This document shows, in pieces, positions 42,714 to 51,723 of a stretch of DNA of 64,000 nt (positions are counted from its first letter, which is position 1; the number at the start of each line of letters is the position of its first letter). Source of the stretch: CAYNUJ01 sp964573255. Lineage in GTDB: Bacteria > Bacteroidota > Ignavibacteria > Ignavibacteriales > Melioribacteraceae. The stretch spans positions 1 to 64,000 of the forward strand of contig CAZNJB010000011.1 of assembly GCA_964573255.1 (NCBI GenBank), written 5' to 3'. Made by a program: the position numbers and the translations under genes. Below the pieces are notes generated by a model. It had not been told where the DNA came from and ran no database searches. It was given only the letters and a program-made list of their open reading frames with translations.

Positions 42714-44972
42714 ATGGAAATTTATTTATTTATTGTTGTTATTCTATTCATTTTAGCCGTTTCTGATTTGATAGTCGGTGTCGGAAATGATGCAGTAAAT
42801 TTTTTGAATTCTGCGTTTGGATCGAGGGTGGCTCCGAAGCATATTATTATTCTTGTGGCGAGTGTTGGAATAGTAGCTGGAACAGTTTTTTCCAGTGGAA
42901 TGATGGAGGTTGCTAGAAAAGGCATTTTTCATCCTCAGAATTTTTACTTCCCGGAATTGATGACAATATTTCTTGCGGTAATGCTCACCGATATTATACT
43001 CCTCGATTTTTTCAATACTTTCGGAATGCCGACTTCTACCACTGTTTCTATTGTATTTGAATTGCTTGGTTCAGCATTTGCCGTTAGTGTTATTAAAATC
43101 ATCAATGCATCTCAAGATATGAGTATGTTGGCAACGTATCTCAATATGAACAAAGCAATTGCTATTATAAGCGGCATTCTTCTTTCGATTGTTGTCGCAT
43201 TTTCGGTGGGTGCAATTGTACAGTTTATTGTAAGATTAGTTTTCACATTCGATTATTCAAAAAAACTTAGCCGTTACGGCGGTATATTTGGCGGTGTTGC
43301 ACTTACTTCCGTTACGTTTTTTATTGTTATCAAGGGCGCTAAAGGCGCCGCATTTATGAGTGATGATGTAAAAGCGTGGATAATGAATAACGCCGAAACT
43401 ATAATTTTAGTTTCCATTGTTTTCTGGTCAATAGTATTTCAGATTTTATATGTTTTTAAAGTTAATATTCTCCGGATTATTGTATTGATTGGAACCTTTG
43501 CTTTAGCTCTTGCGTTTGCCGCAAACGATTTGGTGAATTTTATCGGTGTTCCTCTTGCAGGTTTAAGTTCTTATCAGCTTACTCTCGGTGTGGATAATCC
43601 TGAAACGCATTTTATGGATGCCTTGCAGGGGAAAATTCATTCCGATCCTTGGCTGTTAATTGTTGCCGGATTTATAATGATAGGAACGCTATATTTCAAT
43701 AAAAAAGCCAGGGGCGTAATTAAAACCTCACTCGATTTAGGCAGACAGTATGAAGGTGAGGAGAGATTTTCCTCTTCTCCGTTAGCGCGCAATATTGTTA
43801 GAGCTAATCTGGCTTTAGCGAAGGGTTTCAATAAATTCCTTCCAAAAGGATTGATGAATTTTATCAAAGCTAGATTCAAAGGTGCTAATAAATCGCTAAT
43901 TAATGAAAAAGGCGAACCGGTTTCATTCGATTTGATACGTGCAAGTGTAAATTTAATTGTTGCAAGTATTTTAATATCAATTGCCACTTCGTGGAAACTT
44001 CCCCTTTCTACCACTTATGTTACTTTTATGGTGGCAATGGGGTCTTCATTATCAGATAAAGCCTGGGGGAGGGACAGTGCGGTTTACAGAATTAACGGTG
44101 TTATTACGGTAATTGCCGGATGGTTCTTTACCGCGTTAATAGCATTTACTATTGCTGCTGTTTTCGCTACGATTATTTATTTCGGCAAGATGTTCGCAAT
44201 TGTCGGGTTGTCTCTATTAGCGATTTATTTTGTTTATAGAACCCACAAACTTCATGCTAAAAAAGAAGAAGCAGAAAGTTCTGCCGAAGATGAATTGCAA
44301 GTAAGCGAAACGACTTCCGTATTCAGCACAATCGAAAAGATGAATTCGCGCTACAAAAAATTCCTTTCGCTGTTGATTAAATTTATTGGCAGTTCGCTCG
44401 ATGCTTTCGCCGAGTTTGACAGGGAGACCTTGAAACAGAATAAAGGTTCATTGAAAAAAATAAAGAAAACCAGTAACAAAATTGTTAACGAGCTTATTTT
44501 TATTATAAAGAACCTTTCGGAAAGCGAAGTAAAGAAAGGAAGACGTTACGGAAAGATGATGGGCGCAACTCAGGAAATTTCTTACTTGGTCCGGAATATT
44601 ATAGATAAACTGTATGAGCACGTTAATAATAATCATCGTCCTTTAATTAAGGAGAGAAACGATAATATAGTAAAAATAAATGATGCTCTAGCTCTCCAAA
44701 TTAATAGTGCCATCGACTATTTTGAAGATTTTTCGAAGTACACTGAATTTGTTAATAATACAGAAAAAGTATCTGCGTTATTGCAGCAACTGGATGAAGA
44801 GCAGGTGAATATGCTCCGTAGCGAAGGAGAGGATTTCAGTGCTCGAGGTAACTTGCTCTATTTGGATATTTTAACTTTTGCGGAAAACTTTTCCGGACAG
44901 TTGTACCACTTGATAACAGTTTTAAATAAAAATTACGTCTCTTTGATGGGCGATAAGAAAGAAAATGAATAA
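42714..44972 (+). CDS. PiT-family phosphate transporter fused to PhoU-like domain
   Basis: 752 residues. The first 520 or so form a PiT permease with two family repeats, with a signature GVGNDAVNFLNSAFGS near residue 23 and a second copy FAANDLVNFIGVPLAGL near 265. Some ten membrane helices follow the usual pattern. The C-terminal 220 residues (from about 530) are a soluble helical bundle of PhoU/DUF47 type (SRYKKFLSLLIKFIGSSLD, GATQEISYLVRNIIDKLYEH). PhoU-like proteins are normally separate and regulate phosphate uptake, so the fusion probably gives self-regulation (inferred). Confidence 0.87.
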   Translation: MEIYLFIVVILFILAVSDLIVGVGNDAVNFLNSAFGSRVAPKHIIILVASVGIVAGTVFSSGMMEVARKGIFHPQNFYFPELMTIFLAVMLTDIILLDFFNTFGMPTSTTVSIVFELLGSAFAVSVIKIINASQDMSMLATYLNMNKAIAIISGILLSIVVAFSVGAIVQFIVRLVFTFDYSKKLSRYGGIFGGVALTSVTFFIVIKGAKGAAFMSDDVKAWIMNNAETIILVSIVFWSIVFQILYVFKVNILRIIVLIGTFALALAFAANDLVNFIGVPLAGLSSYQLTLGVDNPETHFMDALQGKIHSDPWLLIVAGFIMIGTLYFNKKARGVIKTSLDLGRQYEGEERFSSSPLARNIVRANLALAKGFNKFLPKGLMNFIKARFKGANKSLINEKGEPVSFDLIRASVNLIVASILISIATSWKLPLSTTYVTFMVAMGSSLSDKAWGRDSAVYRINGVITVIAGWFFTALIAFTIAAVFATIIYFGKMFAIVGLSLLAIYFVYRTHKLHAKKEEAESSAEDELQVSETTSVFSTIEKMNSRYKKFLSLLIKFIGSSLDAFAEFDRETLKQNKGSLKKIKKTSNKIVNELIFIIKNLSESEVKKGRRYGKMMGATQEISYLVRNIIDKLYEHVNNNHRPLIKERNDNIVKINDALALQINSAIDYFEDFSKYTEFVNNTEKVSALLQQLDEEQVNMLRSEGEDFSARGNLLYLDILTFAENFSGQLYHLITVLNKNYVSLMGDKKENE

Positions 44973-44976
44973 AATT

Positions 44977-45006
44977 AGGCTGTGAGGATTTTTCTCCTCA
45001 CAGCCT
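44977..45006. terminator. bidirectional terminator between pit and T9SS cyclophilin genes
   Basis: Perfect 12-bp stem AGGCTGTGAGGA / TCCTCACAGCCT with a 6-base loop. The plus strand continues to TTTTT at 45015-45019 and the minus strand gives TAATTTT. It separates two convergent genes. Confidence 0.88.
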
Positions 45007-45040
45007 TCTCCAATTTTTAATTTGGTCTATTTGGCTGATG

Positions 45041-46507
45041 CTATTCTAAAAGAATCATTTTATTCGTTAATGATTTATTTCCGAAAGTTAATTCATAAAA
45101 ATAAACGCCACTCGGTAAATTGCTTGCATGAAAAGTTATTTCGTAGATTCCGGGAGATTTACGCTCATTAACAAGGGTTGTAATTTCGTGTCCCAGCACA
45201 TCGTAAATTTTCAAAGTTACATTTGCAAGTGATTCAAAATTTGAATCGCCAACGGGTATTGTAAATTTGATTTTTGTTGCCGGGTTAAATGGATTAGGGT
45301 AATTCGGAAACAATTTGAATTCAGTCGGTAAATTAACTTCGTCCTCGGTTGAATTAATTAATTCTGTTGTAAAACTCCACACAATCGAACGGGGGCCGGC
45401 GTAAGTATCTGTGAATCCTTGAATTACCCAGTAATATATTTTGTTCGTTTCCAAATTGTGAAGTGTGATTGTTGTGTCTGTAATTCCTGTAGAATCGTAC
45501 ACGATAGCGGAAGATGAAAAAGTGGGAATTGTTGCAACTTGGACTTTATAATAAGATGCGCTTTTTAATTTATTCCAAACTAATTGGGGAGAAACAGGGA
45601 CATCTGTTGCGTGATTTTCCGGCAGCAAGTGTGTTGGCTGGGCAATTGAAGTAAAGAAATAACGAGTCTCCGAAAATCCGCTTTTGAATCCGCCGTTATT
45701 AGCTCTTATTTTCCAGTAGTATTTTTTTTGTCCGAGTTCTAAACCGGAAAGGGAAAAGGAAGTTGAGCCGACACTGTCCTTAAAGAAAATATTGCTGAAA
45801 TTTGAATCTTCCGCAACAACAACGTCATAGAGAACTGCATCGTTTACTTCATTCCATTCAATTTTCTGAATTCCGGTTGAACCTTCGTAACCGTTTTCGG
45901 GGGAAAGTAGAATTGGATTCTCAGGAACGTAATAATTGGTATCTGCTCTGGTAACAAACATAGAAATTTTTTCTATCGGATTGTCATTGTTATCGCGTGG
46001 AACGTTTACGATAAAATCCACAACGTCCATTCCCTCAACTACTTTTCCGTAAGCAGTATAATTATGGTTTAGAAATAAATTATCTGCAACATTTATAAAG
46101 AATTGTGAGTTGGCGCTGTTGATATCCTCGTCTCTAGCTGCCCCGATAATTCCACGTTTATGTGGTACTCCTGTAAATTCTGCCGGAATATTTTGCTGTG
46201 TGGAATCACCCATTCCCCAAGTGTCTCTTGGTCCGTGACGCGAATTCGGATCTCCGCCTTGAATAACAAAACCTGGTACAACACGATGGAATGCCGTGCT
46301 GTCGTAAAATTGAATGTTAACCAAACTATCGAAATACGCCGAATGCAACGGTGCGATAATAGGGAATAATTCTATTTTAATATAGCCCAATGTAGTATCG
46401 GCTCTTTCGGTACGTATTAAATAACGTGGTTTGCCGGTTTGAGCGTTTAAGTAATTTAGTGTGATGAATATTAACGTAATGAGTGCGAGTGTAAATTTTC
46501 TTTTCAT
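45041..46507 (-). CDS. peptidyl-prolyl isomerase (cyclophilin) with T9SS sorting domain
   Basis: 488 residues. Signal peptide (to about NAQ, residue 23), then a cyclophilin domain (about 35-195) with FHRVVPGFVIQGGDP, GIIGAARDEDINSANSQFFI and HNYTAYGKVVEGMDVVD. The active-site Arg and Gln are conserved. Two Fn3-like domains follow (about 200-290 and 290-390). The last 85 residues (NYPNPFNPATKIKFTIP to TNKMILLE) are the T9SS type A signal, so the isomerase is secreted or surface-bound. It may help fold other surface proteins (inferred). Confidence 0.92.
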   Translation of the reverse strand: MKRKFTLALITLIFITLNYLNAQTGKPRYLIRTERADTTLGYIKIELFPIIAPLHSAYFDSLVNIQFYDSTAFHRVVPGFVIQGGDPNSRHGPRDTWGMGDSTQQNIPAEFTGVPHKRGIIGAARDEDINSANSQFFINVADNLFLNHNYTAYGKVVEGMDVVDFIVNVPRDNNDNPIEKISMFVTRADTNYYVPENPILLSPENGYEGSTGIQKIEWNEVNDAVLYDVVVAEDSNFSNIFFKDSVGSTSFSLSGLELGQKKYYWKIRANNGGFKSGFSETRYFFTSIAQPTHLLPENHATDVPVSPQLVWNKLKSASYYKVQVATIPTFSSSAIVYDSTGITDTTITLHNLETNKIYYWVIQGFTDTYAGPRSIVWSFTTELINSTEDEVNLPTEFKLFPNYPNPFNPATKIKFTIPVGDSNFESLANVTLKIYDVLGHEITTLVNERKSPGIYEITFHASNLPSGVYFYELTFGNKSLTNKMILLE

Positions 46508-46762
46508 TTTAACTCCAGTTAGTCAAAGTGGAATTCAAAAATAATATTTTTAGATTAAATATTTCCATTAAAATGAATTGAATGCTCATGGACAGAGGGA
46601 ATGATATTAGTTATAAGTTTTTGGGAGAGTTTAATAATAGAAAAAGTAACTCGGGGATACGTTATTATAATTTATTTCTGTTGAAATGTTTATTGGATTG
46701 AGAAATGAGGCTGAATTTGAGTGTTCTCGGTAAGAATATGTATAAGTCGGTGATACATAAAA

Positions 46763-46785
46763 AACCCGGCTTTAGGAGCCGGGTT
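46763..46785 (-). terminator. rho-independent terminator after ferredoxin gene
   Basis: 9-bp stem AACCCGGCT / AGCCGGGTT with a 5-base loop, followed on the minus strand by a T-run (TTTTATG). It lies 10 bases past the ferredoxin stop. Confidence 0.9.
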
Positions 46786-46794
46786 CATAAAAAA

Positions 46795-47127
46795 TTAACG
46801 ACCCATTGCATCAAGTTTATCTTTCTTAGCAAGTAATTCTTCTTTACTTTCAACGTGATTCGGATCTGGAACGCAGCAATCAACAGGGCAAACTGCCGCG
46901 CATTGCGGTTCATCATGGAATCCTTCACATTCAGTACATTTGTCAGGAACAATGTAGAAAAACTCGTCTGAATAGAATCCAGTTGCACCTGAAGGAGCCG
47001 CATCGTCTGCTCCGTAAGTTTGTCCGCCTAATTCCCAATCAGTACCGCCTTCGTAGATTGCAGTATTCGGGCATTCAGGTTCGCAAGCACCGCAATTGAT
47101 GCATTCGTCGGTTATCATAATTGCCAT
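46795..47127 (-). CDS. 2[4Fe-4S] ferredoxin with internal insert
   Basis: Low-potential electron carrier, 110 residues. The first cluster site is Cys9-x2-Cys12-x2-Cys15-x3-Cys19-Pro. The second is CTEC-EGFHDEPQ-CAAVCP, which has eight residues between the second and third Cys, as in Chlorobium- and Allochromatium-type ferredoxins. About 40 residues separate the two sites, longer than in small clostridial ferredoxins. The ATG has AAGGAG 9 bases upstream. It could serve pyruvate or 2-oxoglutarate ferredoxin oxidoreductases; none is in the window. Confidence 0.92.
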   Translation of the reverse strand: MAIMITDECINCGACEPECPNTAIYEGGTDWELGGQTYGADDAAPSGATGFYSDEFFYIVPDKCTECEGFHDEPQCAAVCPVDCCVPDPNHVESKEELLAKKDKLDAMGR

Positions 47128-47147
47128 AATACTTCTCCTTGTATTAA

Positions 47148-47516
47148 CTAAACAATAGTTATTATTTTAGGAATTTTTTCGATTTTAATATTTTTCTTGT
47201 TTCTATTAAAATCATTCTCTAACTCCAAAATTAAGACATTTAAATCAATAATTAAAGATTTGAGGTCAATTTTTCTGTGAATTGGTAAATAATTTTTTAA
47301 TTTTTCAGAACCTTTTCGCAGTTGGCTAAGTGCACCGCTAAAATTTCCGGAAATATAATGGAAGCATCCCACGGAAATTTGGACCATACCCTGGAAGAAT
47401 AATCTTTCAACCTGCTCACATTCCCTCCAAATATCTTCAAAAGAATCATGAGCTTGAAAAAAGTCGTGATCATTAAAAAAGGAAATCCCGTCGGATAAAT
47501 TAGATAGTAAGTTCAT
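47148..47516 (-). CDS. DUF309 family protein
   Basis: 122 residues. The motif FNDHDFFQAHDSFEDIWRE, followed by LFFQGMVQISVGCFHY, matches the DUF309 helical domain, whose function is unknown. ATG 47516 is four bases after the stop of the TPM gene. A longer frame exists but would run through the TPM glycine-rich tail in another reading frame, so it is not used. Confidence 0.8.
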   Translation of the reverse strand: MNLLSNLSDGISFFNDHDFFQAHDSFEDIWRECEQVERLFFQGMVQISVGCFHYISGNFSGALSQLRKGSEKLKNYLPIHRKIDLKSLIIDLNVLILELENDFNRNKKNIKIEKIPKIITIV

Positions 47517-47520
47517 CTCA

Positions 47521-48261
47521 TTACCAGCCGCCGCTAGCTCCTCCGCCGCCGAAGCTACCACCACCGCCGGAGAATCCGCCAAAGTCACTTCCTCCTCCTC
47601 CGAATCCGCCGGACGATCTACCGCCGCCGAATCCGCCTAAGGATCCCATCAAAAGAAGAGTTCCCAGTCCGCCTCCGCGACCTCTGGAAAATAAAGCAAC
47701 TATTAGGAAGATAAATAAGTAATATAGAAAACCGTATCTTTTTTGTTTTTTCTTTCTGTCATCTTTTTTGTCGTTTACGTATTCGCCTTTTACTGCTTGT
47801 GCAATGGCTCGCAAACCGGAAACAATTCCGCTATAATAATCTCCTTTTTTGAAGTAAGGGGCAATTTCATTTCGGATTATCGAACTTGCCATTGCATCAG
47901 GTAAGGCTCCCTCCAAACCATAACCGACTTCAATTCTCATTTTTCTATCTTCTTTTGCAATTACCAAAAGTATTCCGTTATCCTTCCCTTTTTGGCCTAT
48001 TTTATTTTTAACCGCAACATCGAAAGAATACATTTCAATTGGATATCCCTCTAAGGAGTTGATCATTAACACTACAATTTGAGTCGATGTTGCTTTTTGA
48101 AACTCAACTAATTCAGTTTCCAAATTACGCAATTGTTGAGTCGAAAGGGTTCCGGTAAAATCATTTACATAATTGTTCAAAACCGGGATTTTCGGTTGCG
48201 CGAAAATCCCGATCGAGAAAACTAAAGATAATATAAAGGCTAATTTTTTAATCAATTTCAT
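47521..48261 (-). CDS. TPM-domain protein with glycine-rich tail
   Basis: 246 residues. Signal peptide (to about IFAQ, residue 22), TPM domain (about 25-150: VNDFTGTLSTQQLRNLETEL and GKDNGILLVIAKEDRKMRIEVGYGLEGALPDAMAS), a membrane helix (about 178-194) and a Gly/Ser-rich tail of 45 residues ending GGGGASGGW. TPM proteins are often next to LemA, as here (5-base gap). A membrane-linked quality-control role is usual but not proven. Confidence 0.92.
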   Translation of the reverse strand: MKLIKKLAFILSLVFSIGIFAQPKIPVLNNYVNDFTGTLSTQQLRNLETELVEFQKATSTQIVVLMINSLEGYPIEMYSFDVAVKNKIGQKGKDNGILLVIAKEDRKMRIEVGYGLEGALPDAMASSIIRNEIAPYFKKGDYYSGIVSGLRAIAQAVKGEYVNDKKDDRKKKQKRYGFLYYLFIFLIVALFSRGRGGGLGTLLLMGSLGGFGGGRSSGGFGGGGSDFGGFSGGGGSFGGGGASGGW

Positions 48262-48266
48262 CTCTC

Positions 48267-48860
48267 TTAAAATTTAACTTTAGGTGCGTTTTCAGTTCCG
48301 GCTTGAGCTTTGAAATATTCTTTTGCTCTAAATCCGCCAAAGTTCGCTACAAAGTTAGCAGGGAATTTTCTTATTGCAGTATTATATTCCTTCACAACTT
48401 TGTTAAATTTTCTTCTTTCAACGGCTATTCTGTTTTCCGTTCCTTCCAACTGCGCTTGAAGTTGAAGGAAATTTTCATTTGCTTTCAACTGAGGGTAATT
48501 TTCTACAGCAACAAGCAAACGTGAAAGGGCACCGCTTAAATTGTCTTGCGCTTTCTGAAATTGAGCAAAAGCTTTCGGATCGCTCAACATTTCAGGTGTA
48601 ATATTTATTTGTCCGACTTTAGCTCTCGCCTCGGTAACAGCCGTATAGGTTTCTTTTTCGAAATCGGCAACGCCTTTAACCGTTTCCACCAAATTAGGAA
48701 TAAGATCGGCGCGTCGCTGGTATTGGTTTTCAACTTGACTCCAAGCTTCTGTTACTTGCTCATCCAGGGAAACTAACTTATTATAAGTTCCCACAAATGA
48801 CATTATTATAAAAATAAAGAGAACTACAATTCCAATACCAATCATTAATCCTTTTTTCAT
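48267..48860 (-). CDS. lemA: LemA family protein
   Basis: 197 residues. One N-terminal membrane helix (about 5-22), then the LemA helical body: YNKLVSLDEQVTEAWSQVENQYQRR-type start, ADLIPNLVETVKG, and RFPANFVANFGGF-like end with FKAQAGTENAPKVKF. Forms an operon with the TPM and DUF309 genes downstream. The exact function is unknown. Confidence 0.93.
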   Translation of the reverse strand: MKKGLMIGIGIVVLFIFIIMSFVGTYNKLVSLDEQVTEAWSQVENQYQRRADLIPNLVETVKGVADFEKETYTAVTEARAKVGQINITPEMLSDPKAFAQFQKAQDNLSGALSRLLVAVENYPQLKANENFLQLQAQLEGTENRIAVERRKFNKVVKEYNTAIRKFPANFVANFGGFRAKEYFKAQAGTENAPKVKF

Positions 48861-48875
48861 TCAGTTCCTCCTAAC

Positions 48876-50237
48876 TTAATTTGTTAAACTTCTTGTCGGG
48901 GCGGGAATTCTACCGCCTCTTCTTACAAACTTTTCTACGTTCAAATGTCTTACGCTCATCACAGGAGCTTTGCCGAGCAATCCGCCGTAATCGACGTAAC
49001 CGCCTACATCTTTACCAACGGCTGGAATAATTCTAACTGCCGTGGTTTTATCGTTGATAATACCGATTGCGCATTCATCGGCAATAATTCCCGCAATAGT
49101 TTCGGCGGAAGTTTTTCCCGGCACTGCGATCATATCCAATCCCACAGAACAAACCGAAGTCATAGCTTCCAATTTTTCTATTGAGAGGTTTCCAGCTTCA
49201 ACGGCGCGAATCATCCCCATATCTTCGCTAACCGGAATAAAAGCACCGCTCATTCCGCCAACCGACGTCGAAGCCATTAACCCGGCTTTTTTAACAGAAT
49301 CATTCAACATAGCCAATGCTGCGGTTGTTCCCGGCGCACCGATATCTTCCAATCCCATAGCTTTAAGAATATCGCCTACGCTGTCTCCTTCGGCAGGAGT
49401 TGGTGCCAATGATATATCAACAATACCGAAAGGAACGCCGAGTTTTTTTGCAACCATTTTACCGAGTAGTTCACCTGCGCGAGTAATCTTAAATATTGTC
49501 TTTTTAATTATTTCCGCTAATTCATTCATATTTACTTGGCCAGAATTTTTAATTGCGTCAAGTACTACTCCGGGACCACTAATACCAACGTTTAATGTGA
49601 CTTCCGGTTCGGAAATACCATGAAAAGCGCCAGCAACAAACGGGTTGTCTTCAACTGCATTAGCAAAAACGACTAGCTTAGCACAGCCGATTGAGTCGTT
49701 ATCTGCTGTTAATCTCGCGGTTTCCTTAATTGTTTCTGCCATCATCATTACCGCGTCCATATTAATTCCAGCTTTAGTAGATGCTACGTTTACACTCGAA
49801 GTAACTCTTTTAGTCGATTTTAATACCTGTGGAATTGATTTTATCAATTCGAGTTCCGCTTTGGTAAAACCTTTTTGTACCAAAGCTGAAAATCCGGCTA
49901 AATAATCTATTCCAATTTCTTCTGCCGCTTTATCCAGCGTTTCGGCAATTTGGAGGAATTCGTCTGCCGTGGCTGAACCGAAAGGGATTGAAATTGGTGT
50001 AACCGAAACTCGCTTGTTTGCAATAGAAATACCGAATTGCTTTTCAACCTCGTTTGCAAAGCGAACGTGATTTTTGCCGTATTCCATTATTTTATCGTAA
50101 ATCTTCTGCTTTGTAACGTCTATATTTCTATCGACGCAATCGCGTAAACTAATTCCAAGTGTTACTGTACGTATATCAAAATGCTCGATTTCCGTCATTT
50201 TAATAGTTTCAAGAATTTCTTCAAACTCGAACGGCAT
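48876..50237 (-). CDS. UPF0210/DUF711 family protein
   Basis: 453 residues. EILETIKMTEIEHFDIRTVTLGISLRDC is the typical start, and GISGPGVVLDAIKNSG, VDISLAPTPAEGDSVGDIL and MSVRHLNVEKFVRRGGRIPAPT are family blocks. The fold is related to pyruvate formate-lyase-like barrels but no glycyl-radical motif is seen. ATG 50237 has AAAGGAG 6 bases upstream. The ACT gene that often accompanies UPF0210 lies upstream on the same strand. Confidence 0.9.
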   Translation of the reverse strand: MPFEFEEILETIKMTEIEHFDIRTVTLGISLRDCVDRNIDVTKQKIYDKIMEYGKNHVRFANEVEKQFGISIANKRVSVTPISIPFGSATADEFLQIAETLDKAAEEIGIDYLAGFSALVQKGFTKAELELIKSIPQVLKSTKRVTSSVNVASTKAGINMDAVMMMAETIKETARLTADNDSIGCAKLVVFANAVEDNPFVAGAFHGISEPEVTLNVGISGPGVVLDAIKNSGQVNMNELAEIIKKTIFKITRAGELLGKMVAKKLGVPFGIVDISLAPTPAEGDSVGDILKAMGLEDIGAPGTTAALAMLNDSVKKAGLMASTSVGGMSGAFIPVSEDMGMIRAVEAGNLSIEKLEAMTSVCSVGLDMIAVPGKTSAETIAGIIADECAIGIINDKTTAVRIIPAVGKDVGGYVDYGGLLGKAPVMSVRHLNVEKFVRRGGRIPAPTRSLTN

Positions 50238-50470
50238 TATTTTCTCCTTTATCAAAATTATCTAATGATAATTCAATGTTGAAAAACATTTTTTATCATC
50301 TATTAACTTATTTTTTATTGTACACACAATTTGTGTTCTTATTCATTTAGGTGAGAATTTTATTAAAAAATTCTTCATCATAGAATTACCTCCATTCGTA
50401 TAACTGATTTAAGTTGTAAATATTATAAAGAACAGAGGTCGGTAAATTTTGTAAATGATAATTTAGGTTC

Positions 50471-50896
50471 TTAAAGCCTATGCATAAATTTAAAAACATC
50501 TTCGTGTTGTAGATAAATCTTTACTTTCAATTTTTTCCCAACCGAATTCATTATATCCTGTAATGCTTTTAAGTCTTTGGTTGAATTTGTAATATCTAGT
50601 ATCATAATCATTGTAAAAAAGTCACCCATTAACTTTTGGGATATATCTTGAATATCGCATTCAGCTTCGCTCAATGCTGTGGTAATTCCGGAAACAATTC
50701 CGGGATGATTTAGTCCGAATGTAGTTAAAATAACTCTGCCGGAATTTTCCGTGGGAGTTCCGGTAAGAGGTTGTTCGCTAAGATTGCTAATTGCGGAAGT
50801 AACTACTTTTTTTACTTCTTCCGGAGTGGCATTTTTGCCTAGTTGTTCAATTGCTTGTAAAGTCAATTTTCGAATATCATCTTCAGTTAATTTCAC
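50471..50896 (-). CDS. ACT-domain protein (UPF0237-like)
   Basis: 141 residues. The last 90 form an ACT domain (RVILTTFGLNHPGIVSGITTALSEAECDIQDISQKLMGDFFTMIM in outline). The first 50 are helical, with KLTEDDIRKLTLQAIEQLG as an N-terminal extension. UPF0237 proteins are commonly found beside UPF0210, as here, and may bind a small ligand. The stop of the upstream gene overlaps its ATG by 4 bases. Confidence 0.87.
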   Translation of the reverse strand: MKLTEDDIRKLTLQAIEQLGKNATPEEVKKVVTSAISNLSEQPLTGTPTENSGRVILTTFGLNHPGIVSGITTALSEAECDIQDISQKLMGDFFTMIMILDITNSTKDLKALQDIMNSVGKKLKVKIYLQHEDVFKFMHRL

Positions 50897-51723
50897 GGTT
50901 TTTTCCCTTTGTACTTTTCCATTAAATAATTATACGCATTATTATAAATTTTTACATTCTTTTCAACTGCGAATTTCTCTGCGTTCTGATAATTACCTCT
51001 GTAAAATCTAAACCAGAGTAAATTAGCAACAACTACGCCGTCAAAAACTCGTTCAGCCATAAAAGCATCGAAGGTTATATAACCCCAAAGTATATTCCAG
51101 CCGAGAGACATTAAACCGGAAAGATAATAGCCGGTATAAATTTGTCCCGCACCCGGTACAATATAAGAAATTAACTTCGTAAATGTAACCGGATATTCTT
51201 CATCTATTACATTATTACAGAGATTAGTCAATTCATCTTGTTCTAACTTCTTGAATAATTTAGCGGCTGCTTCCCATTTCTTATCAAGCATATATGCCCA
51301 GCCTAACCAATAGTTTAACTCCTGTTTTTTCCCCTCCTGATTAAATGTTTTTTTCGCTGCTGCAATTAAAGAATAAGCATTCGTGAATGTTCTGCGCAAA
51401 ATATTTGATTTAATTATTTCGACGGTAATATTATATCTCTTTTCTTCGTTGTCGGCATAAGATAAAGCCTTTCCGAAATAGAAAATTGCGTCATCAAGTT
51501 TTAATCCCGCTTTATAACACTCTCCGATACGAAAATTGGTTTCATAAGAAAAATGATTTTCAGTATCGAAATATTGAACCCGCTTATATTCGGTGATGGC
51601 GTCGAAATACTTTTGATTATTGAATAACTCATTCGCATTCAGGAACAATTGGTTTAATGTTGTTTGAGCTTGAGCGGATGCAATCAAAATGAGAAAGAGT
51701 ATGTAAAAGTTTAAAATTTTCAT
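50893..51723 (-). CDS. TPR-containing membrane protein with TM2-like region (copy 2)
   Basis: 276 residues. Signal peptide (to about AQAQ, residue 20), then TPR-like repeats (NELFNNQKYFDAITEYKRVQY, RIGECYKAGLKLDDAIFYFGKALSY) to about residue 160, then PGAGQIYTGYYLSGLMSLGWN and two or three membrane helices. The hydrophobic part resembles DUF5683/TM2-like modules. It is related in layout to the adjacent upstream gene, so they are probably tandem paralogues. Function unknown. Confidence 0.75.
   Translation of the reverse strand: MKILNFYILFLILIASAQAQTTLNQLFLNANELFNNQKYFDAITEYKRVQYFDTENHFSYETNFRIGECYKAGLKLDDAIFYFGKALSYADNEEKRYNITVEIIKSNILRRTFTNAYSLIAAAKKTFNQEGKKQELNYWLGWAYMLDKKWEAAAKLFKKLEQDELTNLCNNVIDEEYPVTFTKLISYIVPGAGQIYTGYYLSGLMSLGWNILWGYITFDAFMAERVFDGVVVANLLWFRFYRGNYQNAEKFAVEKNVKIYNNAYNYLMEKYKGKKP

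Noticed and set aside
47517..47588. Longer N-terminus for the DUF309 protein
   Set aside because: The extra codons come from a shifted reading of the TPM glycine-rich tail and produce an Ala/Val-rich segment unlike DUF309 proteins.
49042..49623. Long open frame (193 codons) on the plus strand
   Set aside because: It is antisense to the well-supported UPF0210 gene; no ribosome-binding site and a low-complexity Ile/Pro/Ser-rich translation typical of a shadow frame.
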